Origin: CAZFQD01 sp964520885
GTDB lineage: Bacteria > Bacillota > Clostridia > Oscillospirales > SIG519
Assembly: GCA_964520885.1 (NCBI GenBank)
Contig: CAZFQD010000066.1
Location: 1 to 11,919 of the forward strand
Length of the DNA stretch: 11,919 nucleotides
Direction: 5' to 3'
Shown: positions 1 to 7,216 of the stretch, one piece after another
How positions within the stretch are numbered: position 1 is the first letter of the stretch
Layout of the letters: each line of letters opens with the position of its first letter
Made by a program: the position numbers and the translations under genes
The notes under the pieces: model-generated
The model's database searches: none
What the model was told of the DNA's origin: nothing
The model's input: only the letters and a program-made list of their open reading frames with translations

Positions 1-1224
1 TATTACATTTTTTCTTTTTGAAAAATCACAAACAGTATTTATTTTATCAATATTTATTTCCTCAATGCTTTTATTGCATAGTCTTGAAAACTCAGCTATA
101 TGAGGAGTTAAAACGGTTTTAGCTTTAATATTATTAAATATTTCTTCATTTTTAGAAATTATTGTAATTGCATCAGCATCAATAACTAAAGGAATATTTG
201 AACTTTGAATAACTTTTCTAACTAAATTTTCAGAAGTTTTTGATAGACCTATTCCACAACCAATTAAGCAAACATTGTTTTTTTGTAATGAAGAAATTAT
301 ATTTTCAAAATCTTCTTCATATTCTAAAAATATTGGTTCATTTAATTTTTCTTGCATAACTGTTAAAATACTTTTTGGAACAGCAAGTGTAACTAAACCA
401 ATGCCACTTCTCAAAGCACCCATAACAGAAAAATATGCCGCCCCTGTCATAAGTTTAGAACCACAAATAACTAATGCTTTTCCAAAACTACCTTTATGAG
501 AATTCCTATTTCTTTTTGGAATTAAACTATTAATTAATATATCATCTATTAAGTTTACCTTCAAATCCTCATCTTCCCATGCGATTTTTGGTATTCCAAT
601 ATCCTTAACAATTACTTTCCCACAAAAATCAGCAGATGGAAAAATAAAATGACAATATTTATAAAATTGAAATGTAACAGTAATATCACAATTTATTGCT
701 TCGCTTAAAACAATTCCTGTATCACAAACTATTCCACTTGGCACATCTACCGCAACTTTATAAGCATTAGATTGATTAACTAATTTAAAAAATATTATCT
801 CTTGTTCGCAAAGTTGCCTATTATAGCCAGTTCCATAAACTGCATCAACTATCAAATCGGATTTTTCAATAATTTCTTTTACTGAGTTAATGTTATAAAA
901 TATCTTATTTATGTCTGAAACTTCAGAAAACGCCTTTGTTGTATCGGAAGTAAAATTTAATGCTTCATTAAAATAAATTATTTGAACTTTTGCTTTGCTT
1001 TTTAACAGTTCTTTTGCAATTACAAATCCATCTCCACCATTATTTCCGTTGCCACACAAAACAGTGCATTTTTTATTTGTTACTAAACCAAAATTAGCTA
1101 TAATCTCTTCAAAAACAGCTTTTCCAGCACTTTTCATAAGATTATAGCTATTTATTTTATATAAATTAAAGGCTTTATTTTCTATGTTTCTCATTTGTTG
1201 TGAACTAATTATTTTGGTATACAA
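1..1224 (-). CDS. nnr: Bifunctional NAD(P)H-hydrate epimerase / ADP-dependent dehydratase, 3' end missing
   Basis: This enzyme repairs damaged nicotinamide cofactors in the cytosol. Its N-terminal domain epimerises NAD(P)HX and its C-terminal domain dehydrates it back to NAD(P)H using ADP. I translated 408 codons with no stop before the window edge; the family is usually about 500 residues, so roughly the last 100 are missing. The epimerase half (about residues 1-215) shows GNGNNGGDG at 58-66, DAVYGTG at 127-133 and VDVPSGI at 159-165. The dehydratase half begins near residue 235 with HKGSFGKALVICGS, then GAAYFSVMGALRSGIGLVT, DADAI and LTPHIAEFSRL. The usual Gly of TPHxGE is Ala here. The TTG start at 1224 is chosen because AGGAGG lies 7 nt upstream, inside the end of acpS; an in-frame ATG at 1194 would lack such a site. 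It is the last visible gene of the ireB operon, and acpS-nnr adjacency is common in Bacillota. Confidence 0.93.
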   Translation of the reverse strand, partial: MYTKIISSQQMRNIENKAFNLYKINSYNLMKSAGKAVFEEIIANFGLVTNKKCTVLCGNGNNGGDGFVIAKELLKSKAKVQIIYFNEALNFTSDTTKAFSEVSDINKIFYNINSVKEIIEKSDLIVDAVYGTGYNRQLCEQEIIFFKLVNQSNAYKVAVDVPSGIVCDTGIVLSEAINCDITVTFQFYKYCHFIFPSADFCGKVIVKDIGIPKIAWEDEDLKVNLIDDILINSLIPKRNRNSHKGSFGKALVICGSKLMTGAAYFSVMGALRSGIGLVTLAVPKSILTVMQEKLNEPIFLEYEEDFENIISSLQKNNVCLIGCGIGLSKTSENLVRKVIQSSNIPLVIDADAITIISKNEEIFNNIKAKTVLTPHIAEFSRLCNKSIEEINIDKINTVCDFSKRKNVI

Positions 1225-1227
1225 AAA

Positions 1228-1602
1228 TTAACCTCCTATATGCTCTGCAATTACAATAGCAGTAGCATATTCTTTCTCGTGAGATATGCTAATATGAAAA
1301 GTTAAATTTTTTTCTTTGGCAACTGATAAAGCATTATTGCTTAATTTTAAATACGGCTTTAAATCTGCATTGTGTAAGGTTTGCACATCTGTATAGTTAA
1401 AACCCTTTACACCAATTCCGATAGACTTTCCAAAGGCTTCCTTTACACAAAAAGCACCGGCAACACTTTCAGGACAATTTTTTTTAGAATTTAACTCTAA
1501 TATTTCGTCAACACCAAAAAATCTACTTAAAAAATCTTCATTTTTTAATAAATTCTTTATTCTACTAATTTTAACAATATCAATGCCTATTCCGTAAATC
1601 AT
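1228..1602 (-). CDS. acpS: Holo-[acyl-carrier-protein] synthase
   Basis: AcpS transfers the 4'-phosphopantetheine group of coenzyme A to a serine of acyl carrier protein, switching on fatty acid synthesis in the cytosol. The 124-residue length is normal. The N-terminus GIGIDIVKISRI carries the metal-binding Asp8, FCVKEAFGKSIGIGV (51-65) carries the second metal ligand Glu55, and the C-terminal SISHEKEYATAIVIAE (105-120) is the conserved final strand motif. The usual WxxKEA is FCVKEA here, a mild change. Its ATG shares one base with the stop of the upstream membrane-protein gene (TAATG), and no strong ribosome site is visible, so translational coupling is likely. It lies between the two-helix membrane protein and nnr. 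Confidence 0.95.
   Translation of the reverse strand: MIYGIGIDIVKISRIKNLLKNEDFLSRFFGVDEILELNSKKNCPESVAGAFCVKEAFGKSIGIGVKGFNYTDVQTLHNADLKPYLKLSNNALSVAKEKNLTFHISISHEKEYATAIVIAEHIGG
1232..1237 (-). promoter_or_regulatory. Ribosome binding site fixing the TTG start of nnr
   Basis: A perfect AGGAGG lies within the last codons of acpS, 7 nt before TTG at 1224. It argues for a TTG start and for translation of nnr closely tied to acpS. Confidence 0.8.
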
Positions 1603-2108
1603 TAGCTTTCTATAAACTTTCTTGAAATATAGGTTTTGAAACTTTTTAGCATTCTCTCATTGGGTTCAAATACAAATAGCACCTTTTGATGCTCATTATT
1701 AACAAATATTGCAAAATATAACCCTTGTGCACTTAAAGATGAACAAGCATAGATTTTTTTTGTAATACTTGGAGTTTCGTATTCTCTCTTATGATTATCG
1801 TTATAAGGAGCCAAAATTTCAAACTCTTTGCAATTAATTGAAAATACTCGTTTTCTTTTGCTCATTCCTCTAATAATATCAACATCAAGTTCGCCATTTG
1901 TTAAGGAATACTCATATTCAATTTGCTGCATTTTAATTAAATACCATGCACCATAAATTGCACCACACATTATAAACAATCCAAAACTACTCAAAAAAAC
2001 AAAAGCGAGAATTGAAATTACAAATGCTCCGAATGATATTAAAAAACTAATTGCAATTGACTTGCCATCACTCTTCTTTTTAATAATCTTTTCTAAAAAA
2101 ATATCCAT
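1602..2108 (-). CDS. Small two-helix membrane protein of unknown function (possibly DUF6106-like)
   Basis: I cannot assign a function. The 168-residue product has a lysine-rich N-terminus (KIIKKKSDGK), then two adjacent hydrophobic helices at about residues 18-38 and 41-60. A cytosolic-looking domain of about 105 residues follows and begins IEYEYSLTNGELDVDIIRG. That EYEY-x2-TNGELD stretch, followed by a basic segment (MSKRKRVF) and a beta-rich tail, resembles small clostridial proteins annotated as DUF6106; this match is from memory and uncertain. There is no signal peptide cleavage site. AGGAG lies 9 nt upstream of the ATG, and the gene begins 15 nt after the aldo/keto reductase stop. Its stop overlaps the acpS start, so it is a true member of the operon. 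Confidence 0.75.
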   Translation of the reverse strand: MDIFLEKIIKKKSDGKSIAISFLISFGAFVISILAFVFLSSFGLFIMCGAIYGAWYLIKMQQIEYEYSLTNGELDVDIIRGMSKRKRVFSINCKEFEILAPYNDNHKREYETPSITKKIYACSSLSAQGLYFAIFVNNEHQKVLFVFEPNERMLKSFKTYISRKFIES

Positions 2109-2123
2109 ATCTAAAAACTCCTA

Positions 2124-3086
2124 TCAAACTATTTTTATTGCCCAGTTTTCACAATGTGCAGAGCAGTATCCACAAAGGATACACTTTTTATTATCGCAAA
2201 AAGCCTTGTTGTTTTTGATTGTTAATGCCTTTTGAGGACATTTATTTACACAATTTCCACAACCATTGCACCAATTGTCAATATGCAATTTGCGATTTTT
2301 ATTTTTAAGAATATTTATCTCGTCCTCAGAAAATAAACCATTTTCCAGAAAAGATATATTTGCATCTATTTCTTCAAAACATTGCATTCCAATCGCTACA
2401 CTATCAACAAAAGGTAAAGAAAACGCATATTCAAAGCACTTGTTGGCTTTTTTAAACATATTGCCACCGCCTAATGCCTTCATTGAATAAACAAACATTC
2501 CTTTTTGCTTTGCTAATTCAATAGCTTTTTCCATATCTTGTCTTGTTCCATCTGTAATACCCAATCCATCAACATTTATAAGTGGATGAATAACATCTAT
2601 GTTGCCAAATTCAATTGCCCCTAAAACTCCTGCTACTGAATGAGTAGAAATCCCAGCATATTTAATAATGCCCTTTTCTTTACAATTAAATAAGTAATCA
2701 AGTGCTTGCCTATGTCCGTTTAAAGTGTGAATACTTTCTTGCTCGTGCAACATAAATATTTCAATTACATCTCTATCTAATTCTTTTCTTGCTTGTTCAA
2801 CCGCTATTTTAGCCTGCTCTTTTGTATATGCATAGGTTTTAGAGGATATAACTATATCATCCTTATTATAAAGTTTCAAAGCCATTTTTATATGGGGATA
2901 AGTTTCGTATAATTGAGCAGTATCAATAAAATTTATGCCTTTTGAAAAAGCATAAGCAATTATTTCACCTGCTTTTTGAACATCAAAATTTGCCTGCAAT
3001 GGTCCTACAGTTAAGGAGCCAAAACAAATTTTAGATACACTAAGTCCTGAATTTCCAACATTAACTTTTTTCATTTTAGTTATCAA
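2124..3086 (-). CDS. Aldo/keto reductase with C-terminal 2x[4Fe-4S] ferredoxin domain
   Basis: This is a predicted cytosolic oxidoreductase of the aldo/keto reductase family fused to a ferredoxin module (COG1453-type); the substrate is unknown. The barrel covers about residues 8-260. It shows the catalytic tetrad pattern Asp55 (FIDTAQLY), Tyr60, Lys83 (SSKTY) and His114 (MLHEQ). The C-terminal 50 residues hold Cys273-x2-Cys276-x2-Cys279-x3-Cys283-Pro and a second set, Cys302-x2-Cys305-x2-Cys308-x3-Cys312, enough for two clusters. The fusion suggests electron exchange with ferredoxin rather than only NADPH. The start is ambiguous: TTG at 3086 overlaps the ireB end and sits about 5 nt after AAAGGA, while ATG at 3074 begins MKKVNV as in typical family members but lies 17 nt from that site. 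It is the second gene of the ireB operon. Confidence 0.9.
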   Translation of the reverse strand: MITKMKKVNVGNSGLSVSKICFGSLTVGPLQANFDVQKAGEIIAYAFSKGINFIDTAQLYETYPHIKMALKLYNKDDIVISSKTYAYTKEQAKIAVEQARKELDRDVIEIFMLHEQESIHTLNGHRQALDYLFNCKEKGIIKYAGISTHSVAGVLGAIEFGNIDVIHPLINVDGLGITDGTRQDMEKAIELAKQKGMFVYSMKALGGGNMFKKANKCFEYAFSLPFVDSVAIGMQCFEEIDANISFLENGLFSEDEINILKNKNRKLHIDNWCNGCGNCVNKCPQKALTIKNNKAFCDNKKCILCGYCSAHCENWAIKIV

Positions 3087-3321
3087 GGTATTCCTTTACA
3101 ATAGTTTGCAAAAGTTCATCCCTATCAATTTTTCTGATAAGGCTTCTTGCATTATTATGATTTGTAATATAAGTTGGGTCTTCAGATAAAATGTAACCAA
3201 CTATTTGGCTGACAGGATTATACCCTTTTTCTTTCAAGGCATCATAAACACTCATTAAATTTTTTCTCATTTCATTATCTTTTTCCTCATTAAGAGAAAA
3301 AGAAATTGTTTTATCAAACAT
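3076..3321 (-). CDS. ireB: IreB family regulatory phosphoprotein
   Basis: IreB (formerly UPF0297/DUF965) is a small cytosolic protein. In Enterococcus faecalis it is phosphorylated on threonine by the PASTA kinase IreK and acts negatively on cephalosporin resistance. The 81-residue length is typical. The family signature is unmistakable: VYDALKEKGYNPVSQIVGYI (25-44), then SEDPTYITNHNNARSLIRKIDRDELL. Thr5 lies in the N-terminal segment where the phosphorylated threonines of the enterococcal protein occur; that correspondence is inferred. The strong site AGAGGTGA lies 6 nt before the ATG. In most Bacillota the gene sits between alaS and ruvX; here it instead leads an operon with an aldo/keto reductase, which is a different context. 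Confidence 0.95.
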   Translation of the reverse strand: MFDKTISFSLNEEKDNEMRKNLMSVYDALKEKGYNPVSQIVGYILSEDPTYITNHNNARSLIRKIDRDELLQTIVKEYLDN

Positions 3322-3342
3322 AATTAGTCACCTCTTGATTAT

Positions 3343-3371
3343 AGAATATATCATATTTAAAGTTTTTTCAA
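3343..3371 (-). promoter_or_regulatory. Promoter of the ireB-acpS-nnr operon
   Basis: TTGAAA (3371-3366), a 17-nt spacer and TATTCT (3348-3343) make a good sigma-A-type promoter between pheT and ireB. Transcription would begin near 3336, giving a very short leader that opens almost at the Shine-Dalgarno sequence AGAGGTGA (3335-3328). No convincing terminator separates pheT from ireB, so read-through from pheST may also feed this operon. Confidence 0.7.
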
Positions 3372-3381
3372 GTATTTTTTT

Positions 3382-5763
3382 TTAAGTTCTTAAAGTAACT
3401 CCTATCTTTTTTAATGAAACAAGCAAATTTTCCATAATTTTGTCAATTTCAATATCAGACAATGTTTTGTCAGAAGCTCTAAAAACCAATGTATATGCAA
3501 CACTTTTAAAGCCCTTATTAATTTGCTTTCCTCTGTAAACATCAAAAAGTTCAAATTTTTCTAATATATTTCCACATTGCTGTTTAATAACTTTTTCAAT
3601 TTCGTAAACTTGCAAACTTTCATCGCAAATTAATGCTAAATCCCGAGTTGATGAAGGAAATTTTGGCAAAGGTTTATATTTGTTTTCAATTCCAATGCAA
3701 TTTATTAATGTTTCAAAATCAATTAATGCACAATAAACTCTCTCATCAATTTCATAGTTTTTTAATACTAATGGACTTATTTCACCTAATGTACAAAGTT
3801 CCGTATCATTAACTATTATTTTTGCTGTTCTTCCGCTATGAAATGCTTTTTCAGTATTGCAAGAAATAATTTCATATTCTTTAATATTCAAATTACTTAG
3901 TAGTGTTTCAACAATTCCCTTTAATGTGTAATAATCTGAATTTTTATCATATATTCCAATAGCAATAACTTGCTTTTCTGTTGGCAATTCATTTTGGTCA
4001 TCTTTTGGAATATATATAGTAGCATTTTCAAAAAGCAAAGCACATTCATTTCTAAGATTATAATTTTTTGATAAAACTTCAAGCATTGAAGGTAGAGGAG
4101 TTGTTCTCATAATGCTTGTGTCTTCTCCTAATGGATTTTGAATGGTAATAGATTTTCTTAGTGGACTTTCAATTGGTAATAATATGTTATCGTAGAATTT
4201 CGGACTAATGAATGAATAAGTGCATATTTCCGTAAGCCCACATGCTAATAAAATATTGTTAATATTCTTTTCTAATATTTGTTTTTTAGTTAATTTTCCT
4301 TGAATAACAGCTCCATTAAACATTTTTGAAGGAATATTATTATACCCAAATAATCTTGCAACCTCTTCGGCAATATCAGCTTTTTTTTCAATATCAGCTC
4401 TAAATGTTGGAATTATTACATCGTCATTTTGAACATCTATTTCAAGAGAATTTAGATACTTTATCATTTGTTCTTTTTTAATATTTGTTCCCAAATAAGC
4501 ATTGAGCCAATCTGCTTCTAATGGAAATGTTGTTTTTTCTTTTTTTGAATTGTCGACATCTATTATTCCGCAAACAACTTGTCCGGCATTTAACTCATTT
4601 ATTAGTTCGCAAGCTCTTTCTAATGCTAAAATTGCGTTGTTTGGGTCTAAACCTTTTTCAAATCTTGCCGAGCTTTCAGTTCTAAGCCCTAATTTTTTGG
4701 AGGATAATCTAACAGATGTTCCGTCAAAATTTGCACTTTCAAAAACTACAACCGAAGTATTGTCATTAATTTCTGAATTTTCTCCACCCATAATTCCTGC
4801 AAGTGCAACGGCTTTAGTCTCGTCTGCAATTACAAGTGTTAAGTTATCAAGTTGCCTTTTTTGTTGGTCAAGAGTATTTATAGCTTCATTTTCTTTGGCT
4901 TTGCGGACATTAATTTGCTTGCCACTTAAACAAGCATAGTCAAATGCGTGCATTGGCTGACCGTATTCAAGCATAACATAATTTGTAATATCAACAATAT
5001 TATTAATTGGGCGAACACCGCTTGCCCTTAGCCTTTCTCTCATCCATTTTGGAGAAGGCTCAATCTTAACATTTTTAACTATCCTTGCACAATATCGAGA
5101 ACATAATATTGGCTCTTCTACTTTAACTAAAATATAATCGGCAATATTTCCATCTTTTTCTTTTACAACAGGAGTTTTTAAATTCATATTCAAAGAAAAG
5201 GTAGCCGCCGTTTCTCTTGCTAAACCAATTACGCTAAGACAATCCGGTCTGTTTGAAGTAATTTCAAATTCAACTACAGTGTCATTTAAGCCTAAAACTT
5301 CTTTTATATCCTGCCCAACCTTGCAATCCTCTTGTAATATTAATATTCCATCCTCATTAGCATAAGGCACATCATCTATAGTTAAATTTAATTCATTGAT
5401 TGAACAAAGCATTCCATCAGACAAAACATCCCTTAATTTACCTGCATTAATAACTTTGTCATTAGGTAATTTTGCTTTGTCTTTTGCAACAGGCACTAAA
5501 TCGTTAACTGCAACATTTTTTGCCCCAGTAACTATTTGAATATTCTCTTTTTCTCCAACATCAAGCATACAAATAATTAATCTATCTGCATTTGGATGCT
5601 TTTCAATAGAAACAATTTTGCCGACTACAATATTTGAAATATCTTGTCCAATAACCTTATATCCTTCAACCTTTGAACCCGACATTGTTAAAGCATCACA
5701 ATATTCCTTTGGGGTTATATTTATATTAACAAAATCTTTTAGCCAATTAAGTGATAAATTCAT
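3382..5763 (-). CDS. pheT: Phenylalanine--tRNA ligase beta subunit
   Basis: PheT is the large subunit of the cytosolic (alpha-beta)2 phenylalanyl-tRNA synthetase and carries tRNA binding and editing of mischarged Tyr-tRNA-Phe. At 793 residues it is full length. In order it shows: the N-terminal MNLSLNWLKDFVNI; an OB-fold tRNA-binding domain at about 40-150; the junction motif FEITSNRPDCLSVIGLARE (166-184); the B3/B4 editing domain at about 215-385, with MHAFDYACL and LAGIMGGENSEI; SSARFEKGLDPNNA (364-377); the B5 domain at about 405-475, with RADIEKKADIAEEVARLFGY; the catalytic-like core; and a C-terminal ferredoxin-fold anticodon-binding domain from about 698, starting PLPKFPSSTRDLALI. It starts 15 nt after pheS, and its AGGAGG (5780-5775) overlaps the pheS stop TAG, which suggests coupled synthesis. 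It is controlled by the T-box leader ahead of pheS. Confidence 0.98.
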   Translation of the reverse strand: MNLSLNWLKDFVNINITPKEYCDALTMSGSKVEGYKVIGQDISNIVVGKIVSIEKHPNADRLIICMLDVGEKENIQIVTGAKNVAVNDLVPVAKDKAKLPNDKVINAGKLRDVLSDGMLCSINELNLTIDDVPYANEDGILILQEDCKVGQDIKEVLGLNDTVVEFEITSNRPDCLSVIGLARETAATFSLNMNLKTPVVKEKDGNIADYILVKVEEPILCSRYCARIVKNVKIEPSPKWMRERLRASGVRPINNIVDITNYVMLEYGQPMHAFDYACLSGKQINVRKAKENEAINTLDQQKRQLDNLTLVIADETKAVALAGIMGGENSEINDNTSVVVFESANFDGTSVRLSSKKLGLRTESSARFEKGLDPNNAILALERACELINELNAGQVVCGIIDVDNSKKEKTTFPLEADWLNAYLGTNIKKEQMIKYLNSLEIDVQNDDVIIPTFRADIEKKADIAEEVARLFGYNNIPSKMFNGAVIQGKLTKKQILEKNINNILLACGLTEICTYSFISPKFYDNILLPIESPLRKSITIQNPLGEDTSIMRTTPLPSMLEVLSKNYNLRNECALLFENATIYIPKDDQNELPTEKQVIAIGIYDKNSDYYTLKGIVETLLSNLNIKEYEIISCNTEKAFHSGRTAKIIVNDTELCTLGEISPLVLKNYEIDERVYCALIDFETLINCIGIENKYKPLPKFPSSTRDLALICDESLQVYEIEKVIKQQCGNILEKFELFDVYRGKQINKGFKSVAYTLVFRASDKTLSDIEIDKIMENLLVSLKKIGVTLRT

Positions 5764-5778
5764 TGTTTTTTCATCCTC

Positions 5779-6798
5779 CTAAAACTGATTTAAAAATCTG
5801 ACATCATTTTCAAAGAAAAGACGCAAATCATCAATATTATATTTACGCATAACTACTCTTTCAAGACCTAAGCCAAATGCGAAACCACTGTAAATTTCAG
5901 GGTCAATGTTGCAATTTTTAAGTACATTTGGATGAACCATTCCAGCACCTAATATCTCAATCCATCCTTCGCCTTTGCATAATTTGCACCCTGCACCATC
6001 ACAGGAGAAACAACAAACATCAACCTCTGCTGATGGTTCTGTAAATGGAAAATGGTGTGGTCTAAATCTTACCTTAGCAGTTTCACCATACAAACCCTTA
6101 ACAAACAATTCAAGAGTTCCTTTTAAATCTGCCATTGAAATACCCTTATCTACAACTAAACCTTCTACTTGATGAAAAAGCGGAGAGTGAGTAGCATCCA
6201 CAGAATCAGAACGATATACTCTCCCTGGTGCTATTATTCTAATTGGAGGCTTGCTTTTTTCCATAAATCTTATTTGTATATTTGAAGTTTGAGTTCTAAG
6301 CAATATATTTTGATTAATATAAAAAGTGTCCTGAGTATCTCTTGCAGGGTGATTTGGCGGTGTATTTAATGCGGTGAAGTTATAATATTCCCTTTCAACC
6401 TCTGGTCCCTCAGCAATCAAAAAGCCCATTCCAAGAAAAATGTCCGTAATTTCATCAAGCACTATTGATAATGGATGCTTTTTGCCAATTTCAATTGTTT
6501 TGCCCGGCATAGTAACATCTATTTTTTCCTCATCAAGTTTTCTTTTAATTGTTTGCTCATAAATTACTGACTTTTTTTGTTCTATTTGTTGCTCTAAAAA
6601 AAATCTTATCTCATTTGCCAACTGACCGATAATTGGTCTTTCCTCGTTTGATAAGCCACCCATTTGTTTTAATACAGCGGTTAACTGTCCCTTTTTACCT
6701 AAATATTCAATTCTTATGTTTTCAACTGTTTCAAAATCCGAAGCCTTGCATAGTGCTTCGTTTGCTCTTAGTTTAATCGCTTGAAGTTGTTCTCTCAT
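5779..6798 (-). CDS. pheS: Phenylalanine--tRNA ligase alpha subunit
   Basis: PheS is the class II catalytic subunit that activates phenylalanine with ATP and charges tRNA-Phe. It has 339 residues, the usual length. Residues 1-90 form the N-terminal helical coiled-coil arm that contacts tRNA. The catalytic domain shows RDTQDTFY (153-160), motif 2 as PGRVYRSDSVDATHSPLFHQVEG (191-213) and motif 3 as GFAFGLGLERVVM (305-317). Ala307 aligns with the E. coli PheS position (Ala294) that gates the amino-acid side chain. A cysteine-rich insert at 262-274 (CCFSC...C..C) followed by KGEGWIEILGAGM occurs in many bacterial PheS proteins and may bind a metal. AAGGAG lies 8 nt before the ATG. The gene is first in the pheST operon, directly below the T-box terminator. 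Confidence 0.98.
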   Translation of the reverse strand: MREQLQAIKLRANEALCKASDFETVENIRIEYLGKKGQLTAVLKQMGGLSNEERPIIGQLANEIRFFLEQQIEQKKSVIYEQTIKRKLDEEKIDVTMPGKTIEIGKKHPLSIVLDEITDIFLGMGFLIAEGPEVEREYYNFTALNTPPNHPARDTQDTFYINQNILLRTQTSNIQIRFMEKSKPPIRIIAPGRVYRSDSVDATHSPLFHQVEGLVVDKGISMADLKGTLELFVKGLYGETAKVRFRPHHFPFTEPSAEVDVCCFSCDGAGCKLCKGEGWIEILGAGMVHPNVLKNCNIDPEIYSGFAFGLGLERVVMRKYNIDDLRLFFENDVRFLNQF

Positions 6799-6812
6799 AG
6801 TTTTCTCTCCTT

Positions 6813-6851
6813 AAAAAAATAAACACCTTCATCCTATAAAAGGGACGAAGG
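6813..6851 (-). terminator. T-box-controlled transcription attenuator before pheS
   Basis: On the minus strand CCTTCGTCC (6851-6843) pairs with GGATGAAGG (6834-6826) as a 9-bp stem with one G-U pair and an 8-nt loop. TGTTTA and seven T residues (6819-6813) follow. The CGTCCC portion is also the partner needed for the antiterminator with the T-box GGG, so the two folds exclude each other. The pheS ribosome site follows immediately. Confidence 0.9.
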
Positions 6852-7066
6852 CATAAAAAGCTTTTCCGTGGTACCACCCAAATTTTTGCTAAAAAGCAAA
6901 CACTCACAAGCTATAACGGGCTTAATCGTCATTATCTATAATTTCATTTAATAATGCTACTCAAAAGCGAACTTCATCAAAATTCTTTTTAGGTATACTT
7001 TCAGCCAACGATATACCATCTCTAAAAAAAGAAATTAAGATTACTTTCTTTTTCATCGTATTTTAC
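6813..7066 (-). promoter_or_regulatory. T-box riboswitch leader, tRNA-Phe responsive
   Basis: This leader of about 255 nt senses uncharged tRNA-Phe and permits pheST transcription when phenylalanine charging falls. Stem I has a distal helix GGTATA...TATACC with the AG-containing segment AGAGA before it. The 3' side carries GAAGTTCGC, in which TTC (6971-6969) is the likely Phe specifier. A 6-bp Stem III hairpin, TTTGCT/AGCAAA with a TTTT loop (6900-6885), comes just before the T-box core TGGGTGGTACCACGG (6880-6866). Its UGGU (6876-6873) complements ACCA, the acceptor end expected for tRNA-Phe with discriminator A. The usual CCGCG is CCACG here, which pairs with CGT next to CCC. With the flanking promoters it fills the 418-nt gap between pheS and the divergent gene. 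Confidence 0.92.
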
Positions 7067-7072
7067 TTGTTT

Positions 7073-7101
7073 ATATTAACACATTATATTTAATAATGCA
7101 A
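7073..7101 (-). promoter_or_regulatory. Promoter of the T-box-pheST operon
   Basis: TTGCAT (7101-7096), a 17-nt spacer and TAATAT (7078-7073) form a plausible sigma-A-type promoter. Transcription would begin near 7066, just ahead of Stem I of the T-box. Confidence 0.6.
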
Positions 7102-7166
7102 TATTTTTTATTTATTTTATTTTAAAATACAAGATATTAAAAAAGGTTTTATTTTATAAACATATA

Positions 7167-7175
7167 TGATATAAT
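7167..7175 (+). promoter_or_regulatory. Extended -10 promoter of the SprT-like gene
   Basis: TGATATAAT is an extended -10 element (TGn before a perfect TATAAT). No good -35 box lies 17 nt upstream, where the sequence is TTTTAT, so the TG motif would have to compensate. Transcription would start near 7182, about 35 nt before the ATG. The site is back-to-back with the pheS promoter. Confidence 0.5.
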
Positions 7176-7216
7176 TGTAATAATGATTAAATAATTGATT
7201 TGAAAGGCTATAAAAT

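Noticed and set aside
275..499. A plus-strand open frame of 74 codons
   Set aside because: It lies entirely opposite nnr, whose domains and motifs explain the region, and no promoter or ribosome site supports it.
4502..4939. A 145-codon plus-strand open frame lying opposite pheT
   Set aside because: It is antisense to a clearly conserved part of PheT, has no convincing ribosome site, and its serine/leucine-rich composition is what the reverse of AT-rich coding gives.
6020..6040. The cysteine cluster in PheS as an unusual zinc-finger insertion
   Set aside because: The same cysteine-rich insert before GWIEILG is common in bacterial PheS proteins.
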